DNA from: Azospirillum oryzae
Lineage (GTDB): Bacteria > Pseudomonadota > Alphaproteobacteria > Azospirillales > Azospirillaceae
Reading direction: 5' to 3'
DNA length: 64,000 nt
Assembly (NCBI RefSeq): GCF_900177515.1
Contig: NZ_FXAK01000007.1
Span: 1,410,501-1,474,500 of the forward strand
The notes under the pieces were generated by a model, which worked only from the letters and a program-made list of their open reading frames with translations, searched no databases and was not told where the DNA came from. Position numbers and translations under genes: made by a program. This document shows, piece after piece, positions 30,474 to 39,750 of this stretch; positions within the stretch are counted from its first letter, which is position 1, and the number at the start of each line of letters is the position of its first letter.

Positions 30474-32183
30474 ATGCCGGTCATGACGGGACTTTCGGGA
30501 AAGGACAGGGGCTTGAGGCTGGGACGGGCGATAGCCGGCACGGTGGCGGTCACGGTCACGCTGGCCTTGGTCGGGCTGGGCGGTGCGATCCTGGCCGGTC
30601 CGGCGCTGGTCGGCGGGACGGCGACGCAGACCTTGCACGATGCCGGCTTCGCCGGGGCCGCGGTGACCGTCACCGACCTGCGCCTCGCCGACGGCTGGCG
30701 CGGCCTGCGGCTGGCGTTCACGGTCGACAGCGGCCCGCTGGAGGCGGCGGCTCCGGCGCTCGACCTGCCGATGTCGGGGCGCGTGACGCTGTCCGGCGCA
30801 CTGGTGGTCGCGATGGACGGCGGTGCGGTGACCGTCGCACCTGCCGGCTGCCTGCCGGCCAAGGTGGAACGGCTCACGGTCTCCGGGCAGCCGCTCGACC
30901 TGCCGCAGGGGGCGACGCTGTGTCCGGTGGGGGAGGCGCCGCTCCTGCGCTGGTCGCCCGATGCCATGACGGTCACCGCGGAGCTTCAGGCGCCGCGTCT
31001 CGATGCCCCCGCCGGCGGACTGCGCGCCGATAAGGTCGTGTTGCGGCTGGCGCAGGACGGCGACGGCCGGCGAGCGGACGCCAATGTCGGGCAACTGACC
31101 AACACCGCCAAGCCGGCACCCGTCGTGCCGCTGTCCGTCACGCTGCAGGCGGTACAGGCAGGGCAGGGGCCATGGGCGATCGACGGCACCGCCAAGGGCG
31201 CGAACGGGCTCCTCACTGTCACGCTCGACGGCACATACGACCAGACCGCCGGCGCCGGCAAACTGCAGGCGGTGGCGAAGCCAATCCGCCTTGCCCCCGA
31301 CGGCCCCGGTCTCGCCGCCGTCTCGCCGCTGGCCGCAACGTACCTGGAAAAGGCGTCGGGCACCCTGTCGGGCAAGGCGACGGTCGCTTTGACGCCGAAA
31401 GGCATGACCACAGCCGGACAGGCGGTGGTGAAGGGGCTCGCCGGCGCCGCCGGGCCGGTGACCGTCGCCGGGGTCAGCGGCACCGTCGCCTTGTCCAGCC
31501 TGTCGCCGCCGGTGATCCCGGACGGGCAGAAGCTGTCCATCGGGTTGCTGGACGTCGGCATACCGCTGACCGACGGCACGCTGCTGTTCGGCTATGGCCG
31601 CGACGGCCGCCTGGATGTGGATCGGGCGGAGTGGAACTGGGCCGGCGGCCTTCTGCGCGCCGACCCGTTCGAGTTGTCTCCCGAGAAGCCGAGGGGGCGG
31701 GTCACCCTGCATGCTGACCGGATCGACGCCGCCAAGCTGCTGGATCTGATCGCAGTCGACGGGCTGGCGGCGACCGGCAGGCTGGCCGGCGCCCTGCCGG
31801 TGGTGTTCGCCGGCGACAGCGTGACGATCGACGGCGGTGTTCTCGAATCGTCCGGTCCCGGCACCCTGCGCTACGACCCCGACAAGCCGCCGCCCGCCCT
31901 GAAGGGGGAGGAGGGCAGCCCGACCGCCATGCTGATGGGGGCACTGACCGACTTCCATTACGACACCCTGCGCATCACCATCGACGGGCAGGCCGGCGGC
32001 GAACTCAGCGCCGGCCTCTCGCTGCGCGGATCGAACCCGTCATTCTACGATGGCTATCCGGTTGCGCTTAACCTTAAGCTGTCCGGCGCGCTCGACCGGA
32101 TTCTGCGCCAGAACCTCGACGTCTACCGGATCCCCGACACGCTGCGGGACCGGATGACCGGCTTCGACCAGAAGGACCCCTGA
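30474..32183 (+). CDS. ydbH: YdbH-like intermembrane bridge protein
   Basis: A 569-residue protein with an N-terminal membrane anchor (IAGTVAVTVTLALVGLGGAI, residues about 18-40) followed by an extended beta-rich periplasmic body with repeated short strands. It is shorter than E. coli YdbH (about 880 residues). The call rests mainly on its neighbours, YnbE and YdbL homologues, in the same order as in E. coli. YdbH is an AsmA-like protein proposed to carry phospholipids between inner and outer membranes, completing its bridge with YnbE. Nine nt separate it from ynbE. Confidence 0.75.
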   Translation: MPVMTGLSGKDRGLRLGRAIAGTVAVTVTLALVGLGGAILAGPALVGGTATQTLHDAGFAGAAVTVTDLRLADGWRGLRLAFTVDSGPLEAAAPALDLPMSGRVTLSGALVVAMDGGAVTVAPAGCLPAKVERLTVSGQPLDLPQGATLCPVGEAPLLRWSPDAMTVTAELQAPRLDAPAGGLRADKVVLRLAQDGDGRRADANVGQLTNTAKPAPVVPLSVTLQAVQAGQGPWAIDGTAKGANGLLTVTLDGTYDQTAGAGKLQAVAKPIRLAPDGPGLAAVSPLAATYLEKASGTLSGKATVALTPKGMTTAGQAVVKGLAGAAGPVTVAGVSGTVALSSLSPPVIPDGQKLSIGLLDVGIPLTDGTLLFGYGRDGRLDVDRAEWNWAGGLLRADPFELSPEKPRGRVTLHADRIDAAKLLDLIAVDGLAATGRLAGALPVVFAGDSVTIDGGVLESSGPGTLRYDPDKPPPALKGEEGSPTAMLMGALTDFHYDTLRITIDGQAGGELSAGLSLRGSNPSFYDGYPVALNLKLSGALDRILRQNLDVYRIPDTLRDRMTGFDQKDP

Positions 32184-32191
32184 CCGCCATT

Positions 32192-32440
32192 ATGCTGACC
32201 AAATTCCCACCTGCCGGCCTTGCAGCCGCTCTGCTGATCTCGGCCGCCGCTGCCGCCTGCGCCCCCACGGTGAAGATCGAAGCGCCCGACAAGCCCATCG
32301 AGATCAACCTGAACGTCCGGATCGAGCAGGAGGTGCGGGTCAAGCTGGAACGCGACGTCGACGACGCCATCCGCAACGATCCTGCCCTGTTCGGCCTGCC
32401 CGTCGACTCCACGACCTCTTCCACGAAGGGGAAGAAGTGA
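32192..32440 (+). CDS. ynbE: YnbE-like outer-membrane lipoprotein
   Basis: An 82-residue lipoprotein: signal segment LAAALLISAAAAAC with the lipobox Cys, then PTVKIEAPDKPIEINLNVRI, closely like E. coli YnbE (VxxPxxPIxINxNVKIE). YnbE stacks as beta strands that extend the YdbH bridge to the outer membrane. It sits between ydbH and ydbL; its stop overlaps the next start region. Confidence 0.9.
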   Translation: MLTKFPPAGLAAALLISAAAAACAPTVKIEAPDKPIEINLNVRIEQEVRVKLERDVDDAIRNDPALFGLPVDSTTSSTKGKK

Positions 32441-32808
32441 TGATGACCGATCCCATCAGCCGCCGCAGTTTCAACCGGCTCGCCCTGTCCGCGCTGACCG
32501 CGGGACTGCTGGCTTCCGCCATGCCGCAGCTGGCCCTGGCGCAGGATGCGCTGGCCGCCGCCAAGTCCGCCGGTCAGTTGGGCGAGCGTCCCGACGGGCT
32601 GATCGGCGTCGTTCCCGGCGCTCCGGCCTCGGCACAGGCGCTGGCGCAGCAGGTGAACGCACAGCGCCTCGCCCGCTATCAGGAGATCGCCAAGGGCAAC
32701 GGCACGGCGCTGGACAAGGTCCAGGCGGTCGCCGGCCAGCAGTTGATCGAGCGCACTCCGGCCGGCCAGTACGTGATGACCGCCGCGGGCCAGTGGCAGC
32801 GCAAGTGA
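32440..32808 (+). CDS. ydbL: YdbL (DUF1318) with twin-arginine-like signal
   Basis: A 122-residue exported protein. The DUF1318 core is clear: AKSAGQLGERPDGLIG, VNAQRLARYQEIAKGNG, VAGQQLIERTPAGQYVM and a final GQWQRK. In E. coli YdbL controls assembly of YnbE multimers. Unlike the plain Sec signal of the E. coli protein, this one has SRRSFNRLALSALTAG before the hydrophobic stretch, a good twin-arginine motif. ATG 32440 shares its A with the ynbE stop, and AAGGGGA is 8 nt upstream. GTG 32437 and ATG 32443 are alternatives. Confidence 0.88.
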   Translation: MMTDPISRRSFNRLALSALTAGLLASAMPQLALAQDALAAAKSAGQLGERPDGLIGVVPGAPASAQALAQQVNAQRLARYQEIAKGNGTALDKVQAVAGQQLIERTPAGQYVMTAAGQWQRK

Positions 32809-34844
32809 CTTCCGCCCCCCTGTCCGGCCAGCGCGCCGTCGCCGATCTGCGCCGCCGTCTGGCCGGCAAGCCCGGCGACGGCGCGCTGCTGTCGGCCCTG
32901 TTCTCGGCCCTCGACACGCTGGGGCAGGCCGGCACGCCGGAGGAGGCGGTCGCACGCTCCAACCTCGGCGAGGCGCTTCGGCGCCAGGGCCGCCTCGTGG
33001 AAGCGGAGGCGCATCACCGCAAGGCGCTGGCTTGGCTGCCGGATTTCGGCGGCAACCACTATAATTGGGGCGTGACCCTGCAGGCGCTCGGCCGTCCGGC
33101 AGAAGCGGCGGTGGCTTATGGCGAGGCCGCCCGTCTGATGCCGCAATTCGCGCCCGCCCCCTGCAACCAGGGCGTCCTGCTGCGCGAACTCGGCCGGCTC
33201 GACGAGGCCGAGGTGGCGTTGCGCCGGGCGCTTGCGCTCGACCCGACCCTGGTGCCGGCCCGGCTGGCTCTGGCCGCCCTCCACCGCGACCGCGGCGACC
33301 TGGACGGCGCCGTTGCCGGCTTCCGCGCCTGCCTTTGCCTGCGGCCCGATCTGGCGGAGGGGCAGGCGAACCTCGCCCTGACGCTGAAGGAAAGCGGGCA
33401 GCGCGGCGGCCCTGCGGACGATGGCGCCACGAGCATCGTCGGCTTCGAACGCGCGCTGCGCATCGGCCTGCCGGACGCCGGCGGGGTGCTGGCCCAGCTG
33501 GTGCAGCAGCGCCGCCACCTCTGCCGCTGGGACGGACTGTCCGCTCTGTCGGGCAGGCTGGTCGAACTGGTGCGGGAGGGACGGACGCAGCAGGCCCATC
33601 CCTGGATCTTCCTCGGCGAAGGGGCAGGACCGGCGTTGGAGCGCGCCTGCGCCGAACGCTATGCCGCCTGGAAGACGCGCGGCATCCGGCCCGCTTTTCC
33701 GACCCGTGCGAACCGCGGCCTGAAGCTGCGCATCGGCTATCTCTCCGCCGATTTCCATGAGCATGCAACCGCGGTTCTGATCGCCGAACTGATCGAGCGG
33801 CACGACCGCGACCGCTTCGAGATCATCGGCTGTTCCTATGGCCCCAACGACGGCGGGCCGTTGCGCCGGCGGTTGGTCGCCGGATTCGACCGTTTCATCG
33901 ACCTGTCCGCCCTCACCGACGAGCAGGCGGCCGGACGGATCAACGAGGCCGGCATTGACATCCTGGTCGACCTCAAGGGCCACACCCAGAATGCCCGCCC
34001 CGGCATCACCGCCCATCGGCCGGCACCGCTGCAGGCTCAGTGGCTGGGCTATCCGGGCACGTTGGGCAGCCCGGCCATCGACTATGTCATCGCCGATCCG
34101 GTGGTGGCCCCGGCCGATCACCAGCGTTTCTACAGCGAGCGCATCGTCCATCTGCCCGACAGCTACCAGCCGAACGACCGCAAGCGCGCCATCGGACCGG
34201 TGCCGGCCCGCGCCGACTGCGGGCTTCCCGACGATGCGATGGTCTTCTGCGCCTTCAACGCCTCCTACAAGATCGGCCCCGAGCTGTTCGGCCGCTGGTG
34301 CCGGATTCTGGAGCGCGTTCCGGAATCGGTGCTGTGGCTGCTGGAGGGACCGGCGGAGGTCGCGGTCAATCTGCGGCGTTCGGCGGTGGAGCGGGGCCTG
34401 GCACCGGAACGGCTGGTCTTTGCCCCGCGCCTGCCGGGTCCGGCGCATCTGGCGCGCCACCGGCTGGCCGACCTGTTCCTCGATTCGAGCCCGGTCGGCG
34501 CCCACACCACGGCGAGCGACGCATTGTGGGCCGGTCTGCCGGTGCTGACGGTGCTAGGCCGCTCCTTTGCCGGGCAGGTGGCCGCCAGCTTGCTGCACGC
34601 GGTCGGACTGCCGGAACTGGCGGTGGCGGATTGGGACGCCTACGAGACAACGGCGAGGCGCTTGGCGGAGCAGCCGGCCGAATTGGCAGCATTGAAGCAG
34701 CGGTTGGAGCAGGCGAGGGCCACCGCCCCGCTGTTCGACACCGACCGCTTCGCCCGCTCCATCGAGGCGGCCTATGACACCATGTGGGACATCCACGCGG
34801 GCGGCGAGCCGCCGCGCGGGTTCGCCGTTCCGCCTCAGGGATAG
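32805..34844 (+). CDS. TPR / O-GlcNAc-transferase-like (GT41) glycosyltransferase
   Basis: A 679-residue protein. The first 250 residues are TPR repeats (SNLGEALRRQGRLVEAEAHH, NHYNWGVTLQALGRPAEAAV, CNQGVLLRELGRLDEAEVAL). The remainder is the GT41 SPINDLY/OGT catalytic region: LRIGYLSADFHEHATAVLI, DILVDLKGHTQNARPGI, QWLGYPGTLGSPAIDYVIAD and SSPVGAHTTASDALWAGLPV. It would transfer a sugar from UDP-GlcNAc or a similar donor to protein. GTG 32805 overlaps the ydbL stop (GTGA), so it is coupled to the envelope triad; GTG 32793 is possible. The last 10 nt overlap a convergent gene. Confidence 0.88.
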   Translation: MTSAPLSGQRAVADLRRRLAGKPGDGALLSALFSALDTLGQAGTPEEAVARSNLGEALRRQGRLVEAEAHHRKALAWLPDFGGNHYNWGVTLQALGRPAEAAVAYGEAARLMPQFAPAPCNQGVLLRELGRLDEAEVALRRALALDPTLVPARLALAALHRDRGDLDGAVAGFRACLCLRPDLAEGQANLALTLKESGQRGGPADDGATSIVGFERALRIGLPDAGGVLAQLVQQRRHLCRWDGLSALSGRLVELVREGRTQQAHPWIFLGEGAGPALERACAERYAAWKTRGIRPAFPTRANRGLKLRIGYLSADFHEHATAVLIAELIERHDRDRFEIIGCSYGPNDGGPLRRRLVAGFDRFIDLSALTDEQAAGRINEAGIDILVDLKGHTQNARPGITAHRPAPLQAQWLGYPGTLGSPAIDYVIADPVVAPADHQRFYSERIVHLPDSYQPNDRKRAIGPVPARADCGLPDDAMVFCAFNASYKIGPELFGRWCRILERVPESVLWLLEGPAEVAVNLRRSAVERGLAPERLVFAPRLPGPAHLARHRLADLFLDSSPVGAHTTASDALWAGLPVLTVLGRSFAGQVAASLLHAVGLPELAVADWDAYETTARRLAEQPAELAALKQRLEQARATAPLFDTDRFARSIEAAYDTMWDIHAGGEPPRGFAVPPQG

Positions 34845-35560
34845 GCGCAGCGGTCGCCGGTGACCTCGACGAAGGAACGCTGGGCGGCGGCGATGGTGAA
34901 GCGATATTCGCTGTTGTCGACCACCAGCGACTGGTGCAGCGGCAGCACGCCGCTGACGGTGGTGCCCTTGCCGCCGATGCCGGTGATGCGGATGGTCACC
35001 GGCTGGCCCGGATCGAACCAGCTTTCGGCATTGCCCTGAGCATTGTGGGCAGACTGCCCCTCGCCGGTGACGGTCACGGTGCCGTTGCCGAAGGTCACGC
35101 CGCGCGTGCCGCCCTTCAGCAGCGGAGTGGTCAGGGTGAAGCGCTTGGTGTCGGTCGGCTGGCAGTTGCGCGGAATCTGCGCCTGGGAAATGACGAAGGC
35201 GAGGCGGTTGGCATCCAGCCCGCTTTTCAGACGTTCGGATACCAGCTGCGTCAGCTTGGCGAGGTCGCCGGTCGGCACCTCGCGCTGCAGGCGGCCTTCC
35301 AGTTCGCCCACCCGCGCCTCCGCGGTGCGGGCGGCGTGCTGCATCTGGCTGGCCAGCAGTTCCAGCTCGGCCTTCTGGCGGGAAAGGGTGGCAATCTCCT
35401 CCCGCAGGGTGACGTCGCGGCCTTTCAGCTGCTCGATCCCCATCTGATAGGAAAACAACCCGACGCCGAGCACCAGTGCCGCCAGCAGCACGAACTTGAT
35501 CACGCCGGCCCGCATGCGTTTGCGGTAGCGTCTTTCGTAGTCGTAACGTCCCAGGGTCAT
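34835..35560 (-). CDS. membrane-anchored coiled-coil protein of unknown function
   Basis: A 241-residue protein: a short basic cytoplasmic N-terminus (YERRYRKRMRAG), one membrane helix (VIKFVLLAALVLGVGLFSYQ, residues 20-39), a coiled coil (about 45-95), and a periplasmic beta-rich domain with one Cys pair (NCQPT and DRCAYP). I do not recognise the family. It lies downstream of lptD on the same strand, which suggests, without proving, an envelope role. Confidence 0.75.
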   Translation of the reverse strand: MTLGRYDYERRYRKRMRAGVIKFVLLAALVLGVGLFSYQMGIEQLKGRDVTLREEIATLSRQKAELELLASQMQHAARTAEARVGELEGRLQREVPTGDLAKLTQLVSERLKSGLDANRLAFVISQAQIPRNCQPTDTKRFTLTTPLLKGGTRGVTFGNGTVTVTGEGQSAHNAQGNAESWFDPGQPVTIRITGIGGKGTTVSGVLPLHQSLVVDNSEYRFTIAAAQRSFVEVTGDRCAYP

Positions 35561-35605
35561 GATTCCGGTCGCGGCGGGCTGTCTCGTCGGGCGTTAATGG
35601 CTAAC

Positions 35606-35642
35606 GGCAACGGCCAAGGGATGCAACCCCCTGGCCGTCGCT
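35606..35642 (-). terminator. hairpin between lptD and the coiled-coil gene
   Basis: GCAACGGCC (35607-35615) and its partner GGCCGTCGC (35634-35642), with CCC/GGG inside, form a long imperfect stem just after the lptD stop. There is no T-run. Confidence 0.4.
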
Positions 35643-35671
35643 TCCTACCGACTTTTCCCGACGACAGGCGC

Positions 35672-38029
35672 TTACTGGTTGGCCGAACTGCCGCCCAGGA
35701 AGCCGGCGTTGATGCCGGGGCTCTTGAACTCGCCGACATTCTTGAAGACCAGACGGAAGAAGATGGTGTTGCCGTCCTTCTCGCCGGTCGTGCTGACGGT
35801 GTAGTCACGGCGTGCGATGGTCTGGAAGACCAGGCATTCGTCGGAATAGGACAGCACGGCAAGGCTGGAACGCGGACCCGGCTGCGGCTCCATCGCCTGG
35901 GTGTGGCTGAGACCCAGGCTCCAGTAATCGGTGAACTGCGACGACACCCCGAAGCTTGCCTGCTCCACCCGGTTGCGGGTCACCGCGTCGCGCGCGGTGG
36001 TCTGGTCGACATAGGTGTAGGAGGTCGACAGCCGCAGCAGCGGCACGCCGGCCGTCGCATTCAGCGAATGGCGACGCGGACGGAAGGTCTCGTGGTCGAT
36101 GCGGAATCCGTAATTGACGTCCAACCAGTCGGCCGGCTGCAGGTCCAGGCGGCCGACATAGTCGGACACCCGCTCTTCCAGACCCGAACCGCCGGTGAAG
36201 CCGACATTGCTGTCGGTCAGGCGGATACTCTGGCCCAGGAACAGGCTGGCCGACCCCTGGGTATGGCCGTAGATCGCCGTGCGCAGCCCATAGGTGAAGC
36301 GCATGCCGTCGTCCAGCCGGTCGATGCCGGTGAAGCGGTTGGGCTGCAGCAGATTCACGTCGTCGAATTCGACGTCCAGGCTGTCTTCGTTCGGGAAAAC
36401 GCGGTCGTTGGGCAGCTTCGGCGCGAAGGTCAGCTGGCCGATCGGCTCCACCAGTTGGGACGAGCTTTCGCCGTAGCGGACAAACGGATAGCGGACGGTG
36501 GCCTGCCCCTGCGGGAAGAAGCGGAAACGGCTGACATTGTCGCTCCCACGAGTGGTGGGGTCGGCCGTGTTGAACTGTTGCGCCGTATAGCCGGCGACCA
36601 GCACGCTGCCCGACAGGGTGGTGACGAAGCCGGCATTGGAGACGATGTTGCGCTCCCACCCCGGCTGCACCATGAAGCGTTGCGTATCCGGGCCGGCATT
36701 CTTGAAGCGGGACACCGCCAGCAGGCTAGTATCGAACGACCAGCGGCCGCCCAGCAGGCTGCCCGGCTCGCCCAGCGCGTTGTACTGCGCATAGGGCAGG
36801 GCGACCGGCTCGGGAACGGTGTTCCCATACCGCATGTCCTGGAAGCTGTAGCCGGTGATCGCCGCATAGTTCCGCCCGCGGAAGCCCTCCACATAGGCCT
36901 TGCTGGTCAGGTAGTCTTCACGGAAATCGTAATAGCGGCGCAGGAAGGTCGGGTCGCTGGCCCGCTTGACGTCGAAGCCGGCCCGCCACGTCTCGTCGAT
37001 GTCGAACAGGCCGCGCGCCGCGACATAGCCGCGGGTGCGCGTTTCTTTCGGCGCCGTGGTGCTGTTGCCGCCGTCACCGCGGGTGATGGCGCCTTCCAGC
37101 TCCAGCCGGCCGTTCTCGAAGCGCTTGCGGTACTGGCCGCCCAGCAGCGGCCCCTGCTGGGAGTAGTAGTGCAGATCGAAGGTCGCGTCCTGGTCCGGCC
37201 CGATGTCCCAGTAGTAATGGGTCTTCAGGATGGCGCCCAGGTTGGAGCTGTTGCCGGCGGACGGCGTCAGGAAGCCGCTCTTGCGGTCCACCGACGGATC
37301 GGGATGCGACAGGTAGGGCGTGTAGGCGACGGGGATCCCGAAGATCTCCATCGTCGCGTCCTTGTAGCGGACCTCGTGCTCCTCGTTGTCGTGAACGATG
37401 CGCACGGCGCGTATCTGCCACAGCGGAGGACGGGTCGGGTCTTCCTTGCACAGGTCGCAGGGGCTGTAGACGCCGCGGTTGACGCGCGTCAGCCGGCCCT
37501 CGCGCCGCTCGCCCTCATTGCCGGCCATGCGGCCGTTGTCGGTCATCAGGACGCGGATGTTCTCGATGAACACGTCCTTCAGGTCGTCGGTCAGCTCGGC
37601 ATAATCGGCGAAGACGATGTCGCCCGACGGCTCCACCAGCCGGATCTTGCCGGTTGCGGTGACGACCTTGGTCTTCTGGTTATAAGTGATCTTGTCGGCG
37701 CGGACGCTGCGTTTGCCCTGCGCCAGCTCGACATTGCCGCTGGCGGTGACGACGCTGTTCGTCTCGTCGAAGGTGACCTGATCGGCGGTCAGCAGCACCG
37801 GTTCCTGCTTGGCCGCGGTACCGCCCGCGCTTCCCTGCACGGCCGCGGCATCCGGCTTCGTTCCCGGAGCCTGGGCCGCTGGCGATTGGGCGTTCGCCGA
37901 ATCCGGAATGGCCAGATCAACGACGGCCACACCGCAAGTCGCCATGAGCCCGACGATGCCGGAGCGCATGATGAGGGTGACGGCGGTCGGAGCTTTGGCG
38001 CGGGCGCGCCGGGAGACGTGCTTGGGCAT
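35672..38029 (-). CDS. lptD: LPS-assembly protein LptD
   Basis: A 785-residue outer-membrane protein that, with LptE, inserts lipopolysaccharide into the outer leaflet. After a basic N-terminus and hydrophobic segment (GIVGLMATCGVAVVDLAI) comes the periplasmic OstA-like domain (VLLTADQVTFDETNSVVTAS, VRADKITYNQKTKVVTATGK, about residues 75-190), then the beta-barrel (YTPYLSHPDPSVDRKSGFLT, SLGLSHTQAM, QTIARRDYTVST). Start ATG 38029. The usual neighbours surA, pdxA and ksgA are not in the window. Confidence 0.93.
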   Translation of the reverse strand: MPKHVSRRARAKAPTAVTLIMRSGIVGLMATCGVAVVDLAIPDSANAQSPAAQAPGTKPDAAAVQGSAGGTAAKQEPVLLTADQVTFDETNSVVTASGNVELAQGKRSVRADKITYNQKTKVVTATGKIRLVEPSGDIVFADYAELTDDLKDVFIENIRVLMTDNGRMAGNEGERREGRLTRVNRGVYSPCDLCKEDPTRPPLWQIRAVRIVHDNEEHEVRYKDATMEIFGIPVAYTPYLSHPDPSVDRKSGFLTPSAGNSSNLGAILKTHYYWDIGPDQDATFDLHYYSQQGPLLGGQYRKRFENGRLELEGAITRGDGGNSTTAPKETRTRGYVAARGLFDIDETWRAGFDVKRASDPTFLRRYYDFREDYLTSKAYVEGFRGRNYAAITGYSFQDMRYGNTVPEPVALPYAQYNALGEPGSLLGGRWSFDTSLLAVSRFKNAGPDTQRFMVQPGWERNIVSNAGFVTTLSGSVLVAGYTAQQFNTADPTTRGSDNVSRFRFFPQGQATVRYPFVRYGESSSQLVEPIGQLTFAPKLPNDRVFPNEDSLDVEFDDVNLLQPNRFTGIDRLDDGMRFTYGLRTAIYGHTQGSASLFLGQSIRLTDSNVGFTGGSGLEERVSDYVGRLDLQPADWLDVNYGFRIDHETFRPRRHSLNATAGVPLLRLSTSYTYVDQTTARDAVTRNRVEQASFGVSSQFTDYWSLGLSHTQAMEPQPGPRSSLAVLSYSDECLVFQTIARRDYTVSTTGEKDGNTIFFRLVFKNVGEFKSPGINAGFLGGSSANQ

Positions 38030-38129
38030 GGCTGAACGATTGGGGGAAGCGAAAGCCCAAGTCAACGGTTTCAAGACCCTTCGGCGGGCAATGTCACCGT
38101 GTCGCCATGCGCCCTGTGGCAGCACTGCC

Positions 38130-38164
38130 GCAGCCGGCGCCGCCGTAGAGGCGGCGGGGGCTGC
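38130..38164 (-). terminator. possible hairpin terminator of hss
   Basis: GCAGCC plus GCGCCGCC faces GGCGGCG plus GGCTGC around a GTAGA loop, 21 nt beyond the hss stop. No T-run follows. Confidence 0.4.
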
Positions 38165-38184
38165 AGCACTTCATCCGATTTCTC

Positions 38185-39606
38185 TCAAACGACCCGGAAG
38201 TTCTTGAACTGCCACGGGTCATCCTCGTCAATGTCCTCGGGGAACAGGACATTGCGGTCCTGCAGCGGCGTCCAGTCGCCATAGGCGCCGACCACCTCGC
38301 CGAGATAGGGATCGGCGATGTCCAGCACCCGGCGGAAGTCCACCTCGTCCGGTTCGACCACGCCCCGATTCGGGTTCTCCAACGCCCAGACGATGCCGCC
38401 CAGCACGGTCGAGGTCACCTGCAGCGAGGTGGCGTTGTTGTAGGGGGCCAGCGACCGCGCGGTGTCGATGTCCAGCCGCGAGCCGTACCAATAGGCGCCC
38501 TTGGGATGGCCCATCAGCAGCACGCCCAGCTCGTCCATGCCGCCGGTGATCTCGTGCATCATCAGCCGCTGTTCGGCCTGCATGTTGAAGTTCTTGCCGG
38601 CCAGCTCGTGCAGCGACATCACCGCGTCGTCGCAGGGGTGATAGGCATAGTGGCAGGTCGGGCGGTAGACGACGCGATCGCCCTCGCGCACCGTGAAATA
38701 GTCGGAAATCGAGATCGCTTCGCTGTGGGTGATGAGGAAGCCGTGGAACGGCCCCTCCAGCGGGGTCCAGGTGCGCACGCGGGTAGCCGCGCCCGGCCGC
38801 ATCAGATAGATGGCGGAATCGCAGCCGAACTCGTGCCGGCGCCCGTCGGGCGGCAGCGCCTTCTCGTGCGTGCCCCAGCCGAGTTCGGCCGGCTGGCAGC
38901 CTTCGCTGACGAAGCCGTCGATCGACCAGGTGTTGACGAACTCGCCGATCTGCTTGGGCTGGTTCGACACCTGGGTGTCGCGCTCCGCAACATGGATGGT
39001 CTTGATGCCCAGCTTCTGCGCCAGCCGTCCCCAGCCGTCGCGATCGGTGGGCACATCGGTCTCGACCCCGGTGTCGGCGGCGATGTTCAGCAGCGCCTGC
39101 TTGACGAAATGCGACACCAGACCCGGATTCGCCCCATGGGTGATCAACGCGGTCGGGCCGCCCTCATAGCGGCTGCGCAGCGCCAGCGCCGATTCGCGCA
39201 GCGCATAGTTGGAGCGCAGCGACGGCGACAGGCTGGAATCGGTATAGCCGCCGGCCCACGGTTCGGTGCAGGTGTCGGTGTAGAAGGCGCCGACCCGCTG
39301 GCAGAATTCGATCAGCGCGATCGACGACACGTCGACCGACAGGTTGACCAGGAAATCGCCCTTGTCGATCAGCGGCTTCAGCACCTGGAAGAAATTGTCG
39401 TTGTCGAGCGGGTTGTTGTGGAACGCGACGCCGTAAAGCTCCGCCTCCTCCCGTCCGCGCTCCTCGGCGGTGACGATGGTGATTCGGTCGGCCGTAAGTC
39501 CGTCGATGTGACGGAGAAGCAGCGGCAAGACACCCTGGCCGATCGAACCGAATCCAACGATGACCATGCGGCCTGTGAACGTGCAGAGCTTCGTGTCCAG
39601 GGCCAT
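38185..39606 (-). CDS. hss: homospermidine synthase
   Basis: A 473-residue NAD-dependent enzyme forming sym-homospermidine from putrescine. The Rossmann segment is MVIVGFGSIGQGVLPLLLRH, and the family-specific core includes FYTDTCTEPWAGGYTDSS, ALITHGANPGLVSHFVKQAL and TLEGPFHGFLITHSEAI-like text near residue 290. It is common in alphaproteobacteria, where homospermidine is often the main triamine. It lies 144 nt downstream of the odc gene on the same strand; together they convert ornithine to putrescine and then to homospermidine. Confidence 0.96.
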   Translation of the reverse strand: MALDTKLCTFTGRMVIVGFGSIGQGVLPLLLRHIDGLTADRITIVTAEERGREEAELYGVAFHNNPLDNDNFFQVLKPLIDKGDFLVNLSVDVSSIALIEFCQRVGAFYTDTCTEPWAGGYTDSSLSPSLRSNYALRESALALRSRYEGGPTALITHGANPGLVSHFVKQALLNIAADTGVETDVPTDRDGWGRLAQKLGIKTIHVAERDTQVSNQPKQIGEFVNTWSIDGFVSEGCQPAELGWGTHEKALPPDGRRHEFGCDSAIYLMRPGAATRVRTWTPLEGPFHGFLITHSEAISISDYFTVREGDRVVYRPTCHYAYHPCDDAVMSLHELAGKNFNMQAEQRLMMHEITGGMDELGVLLMGHPKGAYWYGSRLDIDTARSLAPYNNATSLQVTSTVLGGIVWALENPNRGVVEPDEVDFRRVLDIADPYLGEVVGAYGDWTPLQDRNVLFPEDIDEDDPWQFKNFRVV

Positions 39607-39750
39607 GATTTTTTGTCTCCCCGAGGTAGTTTAGGCCAACGACATAAGCCGGCGCGCCCGCCCACTTCGGAGAAGAGGAAACGGGATGCGCCGGGCCACT
39701 GAATGTTACGGATGTCTTTACGCTTTATCCACGGAAAACCGGCTTCTCTT

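Noticed and set aside
34784..38035. 1083-codon plus-strand frame over lptD and the coiled-coil gene
   Set aside because: It spans two real minus-strand genes and their intergenic hairpin and has no domain.
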